The position numbers and the translations under genes are program-made. Below are positions 24,001-39,000 of a stretch of 64,000 nucleotides of DNA, piece after piece; within the stretch, counting starts at the first letter, position 1; each line of letters opens with the position of its first letter. Below the pieces are notes generated by a model. It did no database searches. It had not been told where the DNA came from and saw only the letters and a list, made by a program, of their open reading frames with translations. The DNA is from Chrysogorgia sp. JL179-B06 (taxonomy: Eukaryota > Cnidaria > Anthozoa > Scleralcyonacea > Chrysogorgiidae): the NCBI GenBank assembly GCA_035772405.1, contig JAYKKM010000439.1:9774501-9838500 (forward strand), written 5' to 3'.

Positions 24001-27000
24001 GCAATAGCCAACATGCAATCTGCCCAGGGTATAGCCATTTCCCCTGGGAGATATCATAACCAGCGGGTAGCATGCTAGGGGAACCTAGTCACCCTGCAGC
24101 TCCACCCCGTGCAAGGGGAACATCATCACCCTGTCGCACCATGCAGCTATTGGCTGCTAAGGGAACGTCATCCCATGCAGACCCAATAGACTGCTATCAC
24201 CTGCTCAGAGAACAGTCCCATAGAAGGAATAGGCAGTGCTAAATCTACCTAGGGAATACCCGTGTTCCCCGGCAGATGCAATAACAAGCGGGCAGCATGC
24301 TAGGGGAACCTAATCACCCTGCAGCTCCAACCCATGTGAGGGGAATTTCGTCATGATCATCCAGACAATCATCAGGGACACGTTCATTAACAATAGAATG
24401 TCATTCACGTCAGCAGCAGGGTTCATTCCAGTAGCAGGGTCCATTTCGGCTGCACTGTCCATAACAGTTTCAGCAGCGGGGTCAGCTTCTGGGCCAATTA
24501 ACCTCTACCTGGTTTGGTGGACCATCAGCATCCACCAAAACCGATTCCACCTTGAAATAATAAGATTTGGACTAATAAGTATCATGTATTCATGTGTGTA
24601 CTACTAGTAGTTCTGTAGTTGTTCTTTTCTGTGGAAATCAGAAAACAGATACAACTAAAAATAAAATATAATTTTTTTTAGATTGTAGATAGATATATAA
24701 TATTACTTGCTAACAAACAAATATTTTTGCGACAATCAGTAAGTGTCATCGATTATTAAGTGAAATGATCATTTTCATAGCAATCTTAAAGTTTATAATA
24801 AAGAAGAAATTTGAGAGATTGGCAGTTTTATGTACCTGCAGCATAGAAGGCCCAGAGTCTAGACTGAGTACCAGTGCTCACAAACACTCTCCTACATGAA
24901 GGGATGAATCCTGATTTTCTTTTCCTCCTCTTTTTCTTGTGCCATAGCTTAGCAGCTTCCCCGATGAGCTGATCGCACTCTTCTGTACAAATTCCAGGAC
25001 CATTTATGGAAATGCGAAGTAGACTTTCTAGCATTTTATTTGAGAGGCGAGACCTGGGCCTTGATTAAGTCTTTTTATCGCGCTACCACCACGTTCCGAC
25101 CAGGCATTTGATATTGGCAAGCTCAGGATTGCTTCTGAAAGTAAACTTAGAAGAGGGAAAAGGAACTTCATATTTAGAAGTTTCTTCAACACACTTCGGT
25201 TTGTGTTTAACCTACCAGCTTACTGGGTTCAGGAATTTTGAACTTGTATGCTCTCTGGAACATATTCCAATTTCTGTGATTTCGACACTCCCATATTCCG
25301 AAAACTCTGTTGAGTCTACAGCAGGCAACAAGGCAGGATCAAAGACTGAGAACAGAGAGAACAATGGAAGGCTTTCTTTAAAGCGCTCATCAAGATGTTG
25401 GGTAAGAGCAGCGAGTCGCTGCGACATACCGATGGAGCAGATTGTCCACCTCAACCAGACTGTGCTCTGTAACTGGTACTTCAACACCCTGGATAGTCAG
25501 ACGACGTTGGGTTTAGATCCTGGACAGCATCACGGATTGCTTTATGACTTAACGCTTCTTCTTCAAGCTTGGCATATGCCAGATTTGGTGCTATGTGTGA
25601 AAAAGTTACTGACCCCTTTTGGAATGACTTGGACACATTGGAATGAGCCTGTTCAAGATGTAGATGGTCGCAATGAATTTGAAGGTGTTCAAGCACATGG
25701 ACAATCCTTTTGCGGCAGCATCATGTTGCTCGTCGTCGAGTACTTTCAGTGTTGTTAGAACAGCAGTTAGAACTGCTGCGTAGTCCTGATGCAGTCTCTT
25801 GACAGCTTTGCCCAACGATAGCCATCTGCTTCGACATGCCTTTTTGATCTTGCGTGAGACTGCCATCCTGGTTTTTAGGTTTGGGTTTAGACTCTTCATG
25901 TTCATTTGAACCTTGACATAAGTTGCTGTCTTCTTGTTTGAATTTTCAAACAAAGACCATAACTGGCGCAAATTAGTTGATTAGATGTATTTCACTGTGT
26001 TGTTGGCACCAGTGCATGCCAAAGCCAAACGATGGCATACACACCACAGCTGTTGCATTATGGGTGGCCGACCATCCATATGCTCTTCTTGCCATATTCT
26101 CGATCGATCGGGTTTAGAGAAGGACATCCCCCGTATTCCACAATGATTATGACCGTGTCACTTTATTAATTTTGTAGTATCATGGATACAGATGAGATCT
26201 CAGATGAGATCTCAGATGAGATCATCTTAATTTCCTATGAAATGACAACGTTTAGGGAAACTATGAGTTTTTTCATATCAACATATGTTTGAGGTTTAAT
26301 TTTTATGTCACACTATTTTAAATTATTTTCTCTGTTTTCACCAAGAAGACAAAATGAGCCGTTGCGGACATTACACTTCCCCGTTGCGGATATTACACTT
26401 CCCCGTTGCGGAATTACACTTCCCCGTTGCGGATATTACACTTCCCCGTTGCGGACACTACACTTCCCCGTTGCGGAATTACACTTCCCCGTTGCGGACA
26501 TTACACTTCCCCGTTGCGGAATTACACTTCCCCGTTGCGGATATTACACTTCCCCGTTGCGGACATTACACTTCCCCGTTGCGGACACTACACTTCCCCG
26601 TTGCGGACATTACACTTCCCCGTTGCGGACATTACACTTCCCCGTTGCGGATATTACACTTCCCCGTTGCGGACATTACACTTCCCCGTTGCGGATATTA
26701 CACTTCCCCGTTGCGGATATTACACTTCCCCGTTGCGGACATTACACTTCCCCGTTGCGGATATTACACTTCCCCGTTGCGGATATTACACTTCCCCGTT
26801 GCGAGAGTTGGCTTGAAGAGATCAAGAAGGTTGTGCTATTAGATGAGCCATTGGAGTGGAACCAGTGGGAGAGAATAAAGCAGTCTGTACAATCAAAGAA
26901 AGATAATTCAGAAAAAGTCACCAAGAAAATGAAGAAAGTACAAATTGACAGTACAGTTGAGCAAGCTCTAGCTTCACTAAGAAAATGCCAGCATTCTTGG

Positions 27001-30000
27001 AACACGTATTTGTGAAAAGGAAGCAAGCAAATTTTTTTGACGATAAAATCTCTAACCTCAAGCCAAATGAAGTAGTGGTGCAAGTATAGACTTTGCTGAG
27101 AATTATACGTGCTTGCAACAAAATGAGATCCAGGCTGCCCATTGGAACCAGGAGCAGGTCACTGTTCCCCATGGATATATGGTCCAAACTGGATGCATCC
27201 ACTGACACAATTATCCAAAGCCATGCCATCATTAGTGATGATCGCAACCATGACAAGAATGCTGTGTCTGTTTTCATGGATAAAGTGCTAAATGAGTTTG
27301 TGAAAGATGCAAACCCCTCTGTGGAGAATGTGCACATATTCTCTGATGGCCCAAGTACACAATTTAAGAATAAGTATGTGGCATACAGCATACTTCCTTT
27401 CTGTTGTTCAAGCAAGGACTGGACTGAACATTAAGTGGCATTATTTTGCCACATCACACAGGAGCAATAGACGGAGTTGGTGGAACTGTGAAGAGGTCAG
27501 TGTGGCAAGTGACTTTTCTTGATAGTGCCTAGTCATTTGTGAAAGTTGCGAGAGAAGTGTGTCACCTGTCAACAAAGATTACACTTATCACTGAAAAAGA
27601 AATTGAAACGGGTGTTTTATCTTTCAATGCACCAGCTTTCCCGGAGTTTTCGAAGGTACACTGTTTGAAACCCATCAAGAATGGCTTGCTCTGTCTTCAT
27701 AAGTATTCATCCCAGCATCAAGGTTGTGCAAAACAGATTCGTGTTCTTAGACCTGAAGAGATTGACAGTACTGGTGGTGATGGTGTCAGTGGTGAAGAGA
27801 GTAGTTTCAACGAAGACAGAGCAGATTCCTGTGGACTGAACAGTAATGAAAACTCAATAGTTAGCCAGAGTGAAGAGAGCTCAAATGACATTGAATACTC
27901 CAGCAGAATTGGTACAAAAACAAAGAATTTCAAGAGCAAGACTTGACTTGCCCTACAAATGTCCAATGTGGCTTACCCCAATCCCTTCTGCAGCATTTGT
28001 CCAAGTCAGTGCCATTTTCATTTGATCAGTTTCAGGAAACACTTCTTGAAGCTTTGCTTACCTCAGCCATTCCATTTGATGGCAACACATTAATTGATGA
28101 ACATGACCTCAAGGAACTTTCAGGAAGAGCTCAAACAGCAGAAGGTAAATGGCTGTCAAACTTTGTTATTGAAAGCTACTTGAACTTGATTGCTTCTGCT
28201 TCTTCCACTGCCACAGTGAAAACTCTCCGCTGGGAATTGTTTGAAAAGAGTTCTGTCACCAGAATTGCAAATGCAATAGCTAAAATGGTTGGAGACAAAG
28301 ACATGGTCCTAATTCCATGCAACCCTGGAGATGGAGAACATTGGTTTCTTCTGTCAGTCATCCCAAAGAAAAAATTGATAGTTGTACTTGACAGTGCATC
28401 AGGCGACTTCATCAAGCCAACAGCCAAACTTGTAGTTGCGAAGATTTTGAGTGCGTTATCAGTATTACCTGACACAGACACTGGCAACTGGAAGTGCTAT
28501 ATGTTAACAACAAAACAGACACTCCACAGCAACAAAACAATTTTGACTGTGGGGTGTATGTTTATATGTTTGCCAGATCACTTGCTTTGAGTGACCCCAT
28601 CATTGTGCACAGCGACATCACCAACTTTCGTCAGCAGATGGTTATTGATTTGCACAACTGAGCAGGAATTGAGTTCCCTTCCATCTCAAGGTATTGAGAA
28701 GGAACAATACTATGCTGTAAAGTCATTGAGGGCCATTGCTCTATGAAGGCTAACAAGTGTTTTGTTCAATAAACTTTTAAGTTTTAATTGTTTAATTGTT
28801 GTTGTTGTTGGCATTTTAAAGATTAGCCTCTGGTTCGGATGTAAGGGTAACCTTATTCCACGTTACTGACTCTAATAAATTGCATTGTATTGTATTGTAT
28901 TGTATTGTAGTATTAAGCCAAGAAAATCATTGTAAGTTTTCAAAATTCAGCGACAGCCAGTTTTGATGAAAAACTTTCCTGAAGAAGAAAAACCTTTCTT
29001 GTTTTAGCTGTATGTTTGAGACAGCTTTAAATAGCTGATATGATATGTTGACTTTTTACCCAGGACAGATATTTGAAACTCCAGGATAGATATTTGAAAC
29101 TTAAGTATCAATATGCCTTTGGTTCTGCTTTGTTAGAAGCTGAGTTGTTTTACTGCGTAACGTCCGCAACGTAACGTCCGCAACACAAGTTATGTAACGT
29201 TCGCAACGCAAATTCCTGGAAATTAGAAAACAGTGTCGATGGTTTTTAGTATTTTAATGTTACTTTTAGTTTGTTAATTAAACTTGAGTAATAGATTGTG
29301 AAACTGATATTGCTTTATGTTATGATGTTAAAAAAACCTATGTTACCCACTGTGATTTTGTAACGTCCGCAACGAAATTTCAGCTCCAAACAATCTTTGG
29401 TATTTTTATCCATGCCAAACATAATCTCCGGGCGGCGGCGTAGAACCTCTGGGACCAGGGTACATAACTTAGCGCAATGTCTTAAAACTTAGCGTAAACT
29501 CTCCAGACTTAGCGTAACGTCTCATAACTTAGCGCAATGTCTCCAAAGCTTAATATCTCCAAACTTATCACAATGTCTCGAAACTTAGCATATAATCAGG
29601 TCTCCAAACTTAGCGCAATGTCTCAAAACTTAGCGTTAAATGTCTCTCATTGAGATTGTACAACTCGAAATCTAAAGCAGAGTCCATTCAACACAAAAAT
29701 GTTTAACTTTCACAAAAAGTTGAGTTAATCTGCGGACAAGATGAGCATCGGACAAAATGACAGACAGAATTAAAATTGTAACTGTCAAATCTCTAGAAAT
29801 TGAAAATTTGTACATGACCATGTCTGTGCATACCGGCCGCTAATATCTAGGCTTGTCCTAACGCTTATGTTATATATGCAGTATATGCAGTGGTGATGAG
29901 TATAACGATTAAGTATACAGGTAGCACTTTGTTATAATACTTGAGTAGTTTTTTTGCCAGTTTTTTACTTTTTACTTTGTTACTTTTATTTAGTTCACAA

Positions 30001-33000
30001 AGTATTTTCTGTTGCATGGTGGCTGATAATTTTGCATGGAATTAACTTTTGCATGGCTGATGGCATATGTGACTGTTATATTTTAGATATATTTGTGATC
30101 GTGATATTTTAGATGACTGTTCTCATGACCATCATGCGACTGGTCTGACATGATCTATGCATCAGTACTCTAATAGATCATGGCTCTAATTAGTAAACAG
30201 ATTATATATTATATAAATATATGTGGGGAATGAATATTACCTTAAATGGAGTATTTCAATATTTAATATCATGAATAGAGTGCATTTCAATGCATGTCTA
30301 TCAAATGTGTTTTCCTATACCGTAATCATGGTGAATACATAATAATTTATATACCTTTCTTATTTCAGGAGTTAGCTGTGATTGGCTTTCCATCTTTGTA
30401 TGGAAAAACTAGCAGCCCTGATGGTTTTGTAAGTGTCGTAAGACTTGTTAATAGTCTGTATGAACTTCTTCAACTTCAACTGAAGAATAATCAAGTAAAA
30501 GATGAATTAGAAGCAAGGTAAGCAGGTTATATCTTTATTATTATTAGTATTACTTTTGGGGTTCCACAAATCTGCAAAATTGTGCAACAATATTTCCCAT
30601 CAGGCTTTTGCGAACCGTGAGGCAGTTGCGGGTCAATATATAGCCAATAGTTCTTTCTTTTCGTCGAGTTGTTCTCTGACTCTGTTGGTAGATTTAGAAA
30701 GTAACTGACTTAATCAGTAATGTGGCTGACAACTGTAATCAAAATAGCTCTCACAGTTCCAGCCCAACTCTACGTAACTACATTGCTTCTAAAAGTTTCC
30801 CACTTCTTTAAACGAGCGCTGCACAATGCCTTCAGTACCTGATTACAGAAATCAGTAGCTCGAGTAAACGCCTGGACAGACGTATTATTTTATATTTACT
30901 TTGCAAGAGCTTGAAGCATATTTGGTCAACTTTACTGCGTTTCACTATGAATAAAAATATATTTATATTATTATGTTTATAATACCTTCAAGTAGGTGCA
31001 GTGTCACAAATTACAGTTATGTTTGAGATGCAGTAATTCATTCGACCAATGTATATTTTAGAGACTTGACTAGGATGTCTTGTAGTCTATGCACACTGAT
31101 TCATTCACAATATACGACCAGTGGTGTCACCAGACTTGGAGAAGTGGTGCAAAATGATGATGTCATCGCAGACATCGCTACAACCGGTGAAATGGCTTGG
31201 AAACCAGGCAGAATAGCTTGGTTTGCGCCACCTAATTTAATAGTTTTCTGGTAGTACTAATTATCTTATAAACCTAAGTCACAAACTTTAATCCCAAACA
31301 TGCCCGAAAACCTAACCCAAAGTATTATGTGGACCTTAAACACCCTGCATCTACCCCTCCAAACCCCCCGCCCAGCGTTTCTCACCATATTTAGAAGAAC
31401 TGCACTGGTACACTTTATTATTTAATTCTGAAAACATTCCTTATTTTCACAACTTTGTAACTGTGTTGTATTTTAATGTTTAGGCAACAGCGTTCTGACT
31501 GTGATAATGAGTTTTTGGTTCAAAATCAAAACCGTTTAAAGGTACAGGAATGTTTGATTCATTTTAAACTAGTTTAAAGGGACACTCCGGCCCAAATACA
31601 AATGCAGTTCATATGAAAGATCTTACTGACTTTAGTTTATTTCCAAAGTGTCAGCATTCCTGTCAATTTAGTTGAGAAGATATTGCTAGTTGAAGTTGAA
31701 AATTTGTGGATTTTGACGCCATATTGGTTTTGAAAATATGACGTCATTGAGTGATTCTTTATCGTCAGTGGAGTTGTTTTGATGGCGATCACATAGTGAT
31801 AGTTATTGTGAATGGTCTTTGGACGAAAATTAGTCGAAATAAACTATTTAGTTCATCATGCAGGAAAGTAGAGGAGCTTCTTAGGCATAATACGAGATCA
31901 CGTCACTCAGTGACGTCATATTTGAGAAACAAAATGGCGTCGAAATTGGACAAACTCTCCAACTTCAACTAGCCACATCTTCTTAACTAAATTGATAGGA
32001 ATGCTGAAACTTTGGAAATAATCTAAAGTCAGTAAGATCTTTCATATGAACTACATTTGTATTTGGGCCGGAGTGTCCCTTTAAGATTTAGGGTTAATTC
32101 CAATAGTGAGAAACCAGCTCAAAATATGAAAAGGTAATTAAAAAGTCATCTCTTTCAAATAAATTAGGTAATATGAAAATTAATCGACATGATTAAGCTA
32201 CACTACTACGAGTTGACGGAAAATTGGTGACTTGAGTCATGGAAAAAATTGTTGACTCACAGCAGTAGTGTAGGTTAATCATTTTCATGTTACCTCAGCT
32301 CTGGTTTACAGCTCTAATTATCCCATATGGACTTATTATCATTTATAGACCCGGAGCGAGGGGAATTCGACGAAATATTACCCCGAGGGATATATCATCC
32401 CGAGGGGTAATATTTCGACGAATTCCCGAGCGGAGGGTCTATAAATGATATATTATACCGAAACAATCTTGAATGCTGTCTTGAAACGTCTAGAAACGTC
32501 TTGTTTTTCCGCCATTGTTTACAGGCTCGTCTTGGTTTACTGGGTATTCGAACTCGAATTACCCGCTGATTACGTCATCAGCGGGGAATTCGAACTCGAA
32601 TGACGTCATCAGCGGGGAATTCGAGGTTAAAGCGGGAAATTCGAGTTTAAATTGACTGGTCACGTGGTACAAATCTAGCTCTTTGATTGGACAATTTATA
32701 GTTGAGGTATAATATTAGTATGTATTCCATATAAGGTCATATATAGGAAGGGAATACATTGTCAGACGCAGGGACATTTCCCTTGTAATGGTCACACACA
32801 ATTAAGGGAACATGTCAAAGCAAAGAGACTTGAAACAGTGGTTGTTACTTGAAGTAAGTTTATTGGAATGGCACAACATAAGAAAAATGCCTTCCTGAAC
32901 GAAAGAAAACGTTTTGTTGTGTTTATTAATGATGATGGATGATGATCTACAGTATCAATCGATTTGTCTACATCAGCAGCCATTTTGAAACTTATCTTAG

Positions 33001-36000
33001 AGGGTTTGTTTGGAAATAAAATAACGTTCTTTGGTTGGTTTATTTTAATTTTGTCACAGGGACTAGACGACTAGTTGCACAGGCTGTTTATACGATGGGA
33101 CAAGTCACGGGGACATACTTTTGTCACGTACGCACTCCATATATATAAGGAACTGCAAATACATTGCCCAGACGAGCTAATACATTGCCTGACGAGCAAA
33201 TAAGGCATTGTCCTGCATGACAAGAAAATACATTGTCCTGACGAGAAAATACATTGCCTGACGAGCAAATAGATTGCCTGACGAGCAAATAGATTGCCTG
33301 ACGAGCAAATAGATTGTCCAGACGAGAAAATACATTGCCTGAAGAGCAAATACATTGTCCTGACGAGAAAATACATTGCCTGAAGATTAATACATTGTCC
33401 TGACGAGAAAATACATTGCCTGACGAGCAAATACATTGCCTCATGACGAGCAAATATAGATTGTCCAGACGAGCAAATATAGATTGTCCTGACGAGCAAA
33501 TACATTGTCCTGACGAGCAAATACATTGCCTGACGAGAAAATACATTGCCCAGACGAGCAAATAGTTTTCCCAGACGAGCAAATACATTGCCCAGACGAG
33601 CAAATACATTACCCTGACGAGCAAATACATTGCCCAGACGAGCAAATATAGATTGTCCTGACGAGCAAATACATTGTCCTGACGAGCAAATACATTGCCC
33701 TGACGAGAAAATACATTGCCTGACGAGCAAATACATTGCCCAGACGCGAGCAAATACATTGCCCAGACGCGAGCAAATAGTTTGCCCAGACGAGCAAATG
33801 CATTGCCCAGACGAGCAAATACATTACCCTGACGAGCAAATACATTGCCCAGACGAGCAAATACATTACCCTGACGAGCAAATACATTGCCCAGACGAGC
33901 AAATATAGATTGTCCTGACGAGCAAATACATTGTCCTGACGAGCAAATACATTGCCCTGACGAGAAAATACATTGCCTGACGAGCAAATACATTGCCCAG
34001 ACGCGAGCAAATACATTGCCCAGACGCGAGCAAATAGTTTGCCCAGACGAGCAAATGCATTGCCCAGACGAGCAAATGCATTGCCCAGACGAGCAAATAC
34101 ATTACCCTGACGAGCAAATACATTGCCCAGACGAGCAAATACATTGCCCAGACGAGCAAATACATTGCCCAGACGAGCAAATACATTGCCCTGACGAGCG
34201 AATGCATTGCCCTGACGAGTCACGGGGACATACTTTTGTCACATACGCACTCCATATAAGGAACAGCAAATACATTGCCCAGACGAGCTAATACATTGCC
34301 TGACGAGCAAATACATTGTCCTGCATGACAAGAAAATACATTGCCTGAAGAGCAAATACATTGTCCTGACGAGAAAATACATTGCTTGAAGAGCAAATAC
34401 ATTGCCCTGACGAGCAAATACATTGCCCTGACGATCAAATACATTGCCCTGACGAGCGAATGCATTGCTGATTGCTCTGACGAGCAAATACATTGCCCTG
34501 ACGAGCAAATACATTGCTGATTGCTCTGACGAGCAAATACATTGCCCAGACGAGCAAATACATTGCCCTGACATGCAAATACATTGCTTATTGCTCTGAC
34601 ATGCAAATACATTGCTTATTGCTCTGACGAGCAAATACATTGCTTATTGCTCTGACGAGCAAATACATTGCCCAGACGAGCAAATACATTGTCCTGACGA
34701 GCATACTCTTTACTCCATCTATAACCAGGACGACCCACGTACGTGGAAATCCATTTGCCTAAAACGTAACTTGGCACGTCGCCTCGAGAAATCCCTCACT
34801 TGTTGCTGTTGATTTTTGCTACAGACTTTTCTCAATTTTTATTTATTTTTTAATTTTAATTTTAATTTTACACGGGTCCCTGCCAAACTTATATTTTCTA
34901 TGTTAATTTACCAATGGCGAATAAATAAATACATTGCCCTGACATGCAAATACATTGCTGATTGCTCTGACGAGCGAATACATTGCCCTGACGAGCATAC
35001 ATTGCCCTGACGACCAAATACATTGCCCTGACATGCAAATACATTGCTGATTGCTCTGACGAGCAAATACATTGCCCGCCTGACGAACATAAATTGCCCT
35101 GACATGCAAATACATTGCCCTGACGAGCATACATTGCCCTGACGACCAAATACATTGCCCTGACATGCATGCAAATACATTGCTGATTGCTCTGACGAGC
35201 AAATACATTGCCCTGACGAACATACATTGCCCTGACATGCAAATACATTGCCCTGACATGCAAATACATTGCTGATTGCCCTGACGACCAAATACATTGC
35301 CCTGACATGCAAATACATTGCTGATTGCTCTGACGAGCAAATACATTGCCCTGACGACCATACATTGCCCTGGTCACCTGCTCTTACTTGAGCCTTTAAA
35401 TCACTGTGCAAATCCCGTTGGAGGTGCCACTATGTCATGAATTGTCTACAAGTTTATCCACGATAATTCACTTCACGGTTTCAATATAGTTTTATTCACT
35501 TAAACGACTCTCATAAAGTTGTAAACACAGATCTTCTCACACTATCACATACACGCCCTCTTTAACCTTCGCTCTGTCACACAAAACCACAGAAGGATGA
35601 AAGGTACTAAACCTACACCCCAAGTCATCTTAATCCTAAACCTAAACCCTAATGACCACATCGACTCCCCAACTACTTGACCAGCTAAGTATTTGCTCGT
35701 TAAGGTTAGGACTCACGTAGAGGCGGGGAACGTCGCGGAGACATGAAATATTGTCACGGAATAATTATAAGTAATATCATGGTAGTGAGGTGTATTAGCT
35801 GTTAAACCGCCCGCTCGATGAGGGTCATTAAGTAAAATTCCTGAGGGCCGCAAATTTCATGTCTTTGCATGCCAGGTGAGAAGAAGCTAATACTACCTCT
35901 CATGACGTCATTCAAGGTTGTATTAGTTCTAATACGACCTCTAGATTGTATAAATTAATCCAAATGAGGTAATTTAGTTATTAATTCAACCTGAAAAGAC

Positions 36001-39000
36001 AAAAGAAATTGAGACAACCATGGTATTACAACCGAATAAGCTATGCTACCACAAAATGCAAAATACCAAGGGTTTTTAAAACATTTTATAATTAAATTGA
36101 ACGCTAAGCGACCAATATTGCCTGGTAGGAATGCGCAATATTTCTTTAAAGTGCTTATCTAACGTTTAGGGATTTTACATATGCGTAATATTTGGGTCTT
36201 GCTGAGCAAAATTATAATATATCTTGTCAGCCGAAAAGTTCATCTTATGTGATGTCACAAGAAGTATTTTTGTGGCAAGTAACAAAAGAAAACTGGTTTG
36301 GAATGCCTCTTGTGACATCACATCCAGTAAATTTGACACCGAAAAGCTCCATGAAGATGAAATTTTCGGCTGACAATATATATTATCATTTTGCTCAGGA
36401 AGACCCAAATATTATTTACGAATATGTAAAATCCCCAAACGTGAGATAGGCACTTTAAGATAATGTTCCCCGTTTCTGAACAAAACACATATATAAAATA
36501 TACATACAGTGTATATATGTAGTATATATATGGTTAGCCTGCGTGGCGGCGTTAGGGGGAGGGGGAAAGCGGATAGGCGAAGTGGGGAGGGGGAGGGAAC
36601 GCCTGCACGAAAGACCCATGCTTTTGGATTTCCGCCCACATGAAGAACTGTCAAAAACAACCAATCAGCGACTAGCGGGCTTTCCTCGATTATTAAAACA
36701 TTTCACTTCGGGCTGAATCTTGAAATATCCCGGTCTGAAACTCCGTATAAAGCTTGACTGCATCTGGTAGAAACAAGATTTATTTTGAAAATTTTTTCAA
36801 ACAATCGTGTGGACATGGAAGCTCAGCCTCATGGCTGAGGCTTGTGAATCAATCGGCTTTGCATTACTACGCAGTCAAACTTTCTTCGAGCGGGTTTGTA
36901 GGTCTTACGGCAGAAAAAATAAGAAATGCTTTTTATAACTTTATGAGTTATAATTTTATAAAGTTATAATTTTATAACTTTATGAAATCAGTATTAACAC
37001 ATGCGAAAGAAGGAGACAGCAATGTTCCACCAACCGATAACATTAATAGCCCTGATAGATTGTAGCGACATCTGACTACCGAATACCGTAACTCATTTCC
37101 AGAAATTTCACAGAAATTTCACAGAAATTTCATAGATAAGACAACGTAGAAACCATCACTTATATACGTCTAGCCGTAAGTATCTTTATTCTGAAACGTC
37201 GAAGAAATTCTCCGAAGGCCCAGAGAGCACTGTTGAAACACCTGATGACAAGGACAAGGTAGAAATCACAATAATAGCTGCTTCCCCTGCCGACTGATAA
37301 TCACGCGCTCCCACGAACGTCTGGTAAATCTACTAAATCCATAATCAATCTCTTGCCAAATCCCGTTGGTAATACCATCAAAACATTTTTTCCAGCAGCT
37401 CCCTCGTTGCAACTTTTTGTTCCTGTTTTAATTTAAAGCTACGACCAGCAACGAACTGAAGATCAGTTAAAGCTTTCGAAAGAAAATCATCTACCAACAC
37501 TGGTTTTTCGCCATTTTTAAATGTTTATTTCCTGACAGGAAACCCTGAATACTAATGAGTTGAGTTAGCCAATCAGAATTTAGCGTCTTCTGGTGGACGT
37601 AGATATCCAAAAACATGGGTCTTTCGTGCAGGCGTTCTATCCGCCCTCGCCCCAGTCCCCAACCCCTAAACGTCTGCTTCGCAGGCTAGTATATGGTATG
37701 TATACATATGTATATATGTAGTATATGCTCAGGTCAGGAATATTCCTGCTACCGGTAACCATGTAATCCGGTACTACCTGCTCATGGTTGGGCTGTCTAC
37801 GACTAAACCGGCTCCCCCACTGGCTAGCCAGTGAGGAGGATGGTTGGACATCCAGCAAGACTAAAAACAAAACTTGTCAAAGGGCGGATGAGCTCTTAGG
37901 AGCCAACGGCCATCCAACAGAAACTAATACTAATTGTACAGGGGGACTGCATAGCGGCAGCCAGAGACGCCATTGTAAGCTTTCGGTCAACCTTGGTCTA
38001 TATTTGTGTTATTTTAATATGATCATAAGATCATTGAGTTATTTGTATTTTGTTAGATTTTGTTATTTGTACATAGACAGTTAATGACTTTTATTTAGTA
38101 TTATCATTGTGAAGCGCCTTGAACAGCTATTGGATATGTACGCTATATAAGTATTATTATTATTATTATTATTATATACAGCAGTGTATACTGCTGTAGT
38201 GAATGTGCGAGAGCTTGAAGTAGACAGACGATATTGGCTTAATATTTGATATAATTTTGCAATTTCTACTATAGTTGCTATAATTTCTGCTATCATCCCA
38301 TATGCTTGTTCACGAAGGTTATATAAACTATGATTCTCATGTGAAGATATCATAACCAAGTTTCACAATTTTTTATTGTAGCTAGGGTTTAGATGTTTTA
38401 CTGTCCCCCAATAAATATATTTACATGGGATCTCTAGACCATATCCAGCGCCACGATTTACTTGCTTTCCAATAATAACGACTTTGCCTTTGTTTGTACT
38501 TCGTTTCAGCAAAAATTTGCTGACATACCTTGCCATTCTCAAAGGAATATGTCCAACTACATGTATTTCTAAGAAGATGCCAATGCAGTTGTCCAAATGC
38601 TTAATTTCTTAGATAAGGTATTTTCACCAAACGAAACGATGCCTTCATGCTCTAAACAAACAATTTATTTTTGTCTCCCTTTTACTGGAACTCACGAACT
38701 CAACTTCGCAAACTACATGTATTTCATCGTGTTCACTGACGGTATTAGAATGAGTTGAATGTTGTTCCATTCGATGTCTGGCTGTGCTGTTTGTCTTGTG
38801 TTAAAGTTGCTAAAGGCCTGACAACCGCAACAGCATTCGAGTCTTTTTCATGCTTTGGCTCTCGCTTCAGATTTTGTGAAATATGTGAATATTATTATCA
38901 CTTCCTGTATAAAACTGAATTACAATAGGTTTAGGCCGAGGTGGTCGCTTACGAGAGAGTCAACTAGAAATACGTTCTGTATTCCGCAATAACCCCTCGC

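Noticed and set aside
25108..25758. 216-codon + strand frame
   Set aside because: The opposite strand carries recognisable hAT transposase motifs, so this is an antisense shadow.
33071..34223. Several open frames of 200-290 codons on the - strand
   Set aside because: These are frame shadows of the 20-21-bp minisatellite, open on both strands.
33115..35375. CRISPR-like look of regularly spaced repeats
   Set aside because: There are no unique spacers, units are contiguous, there are no cas genes, and the genome is eukaryotic.
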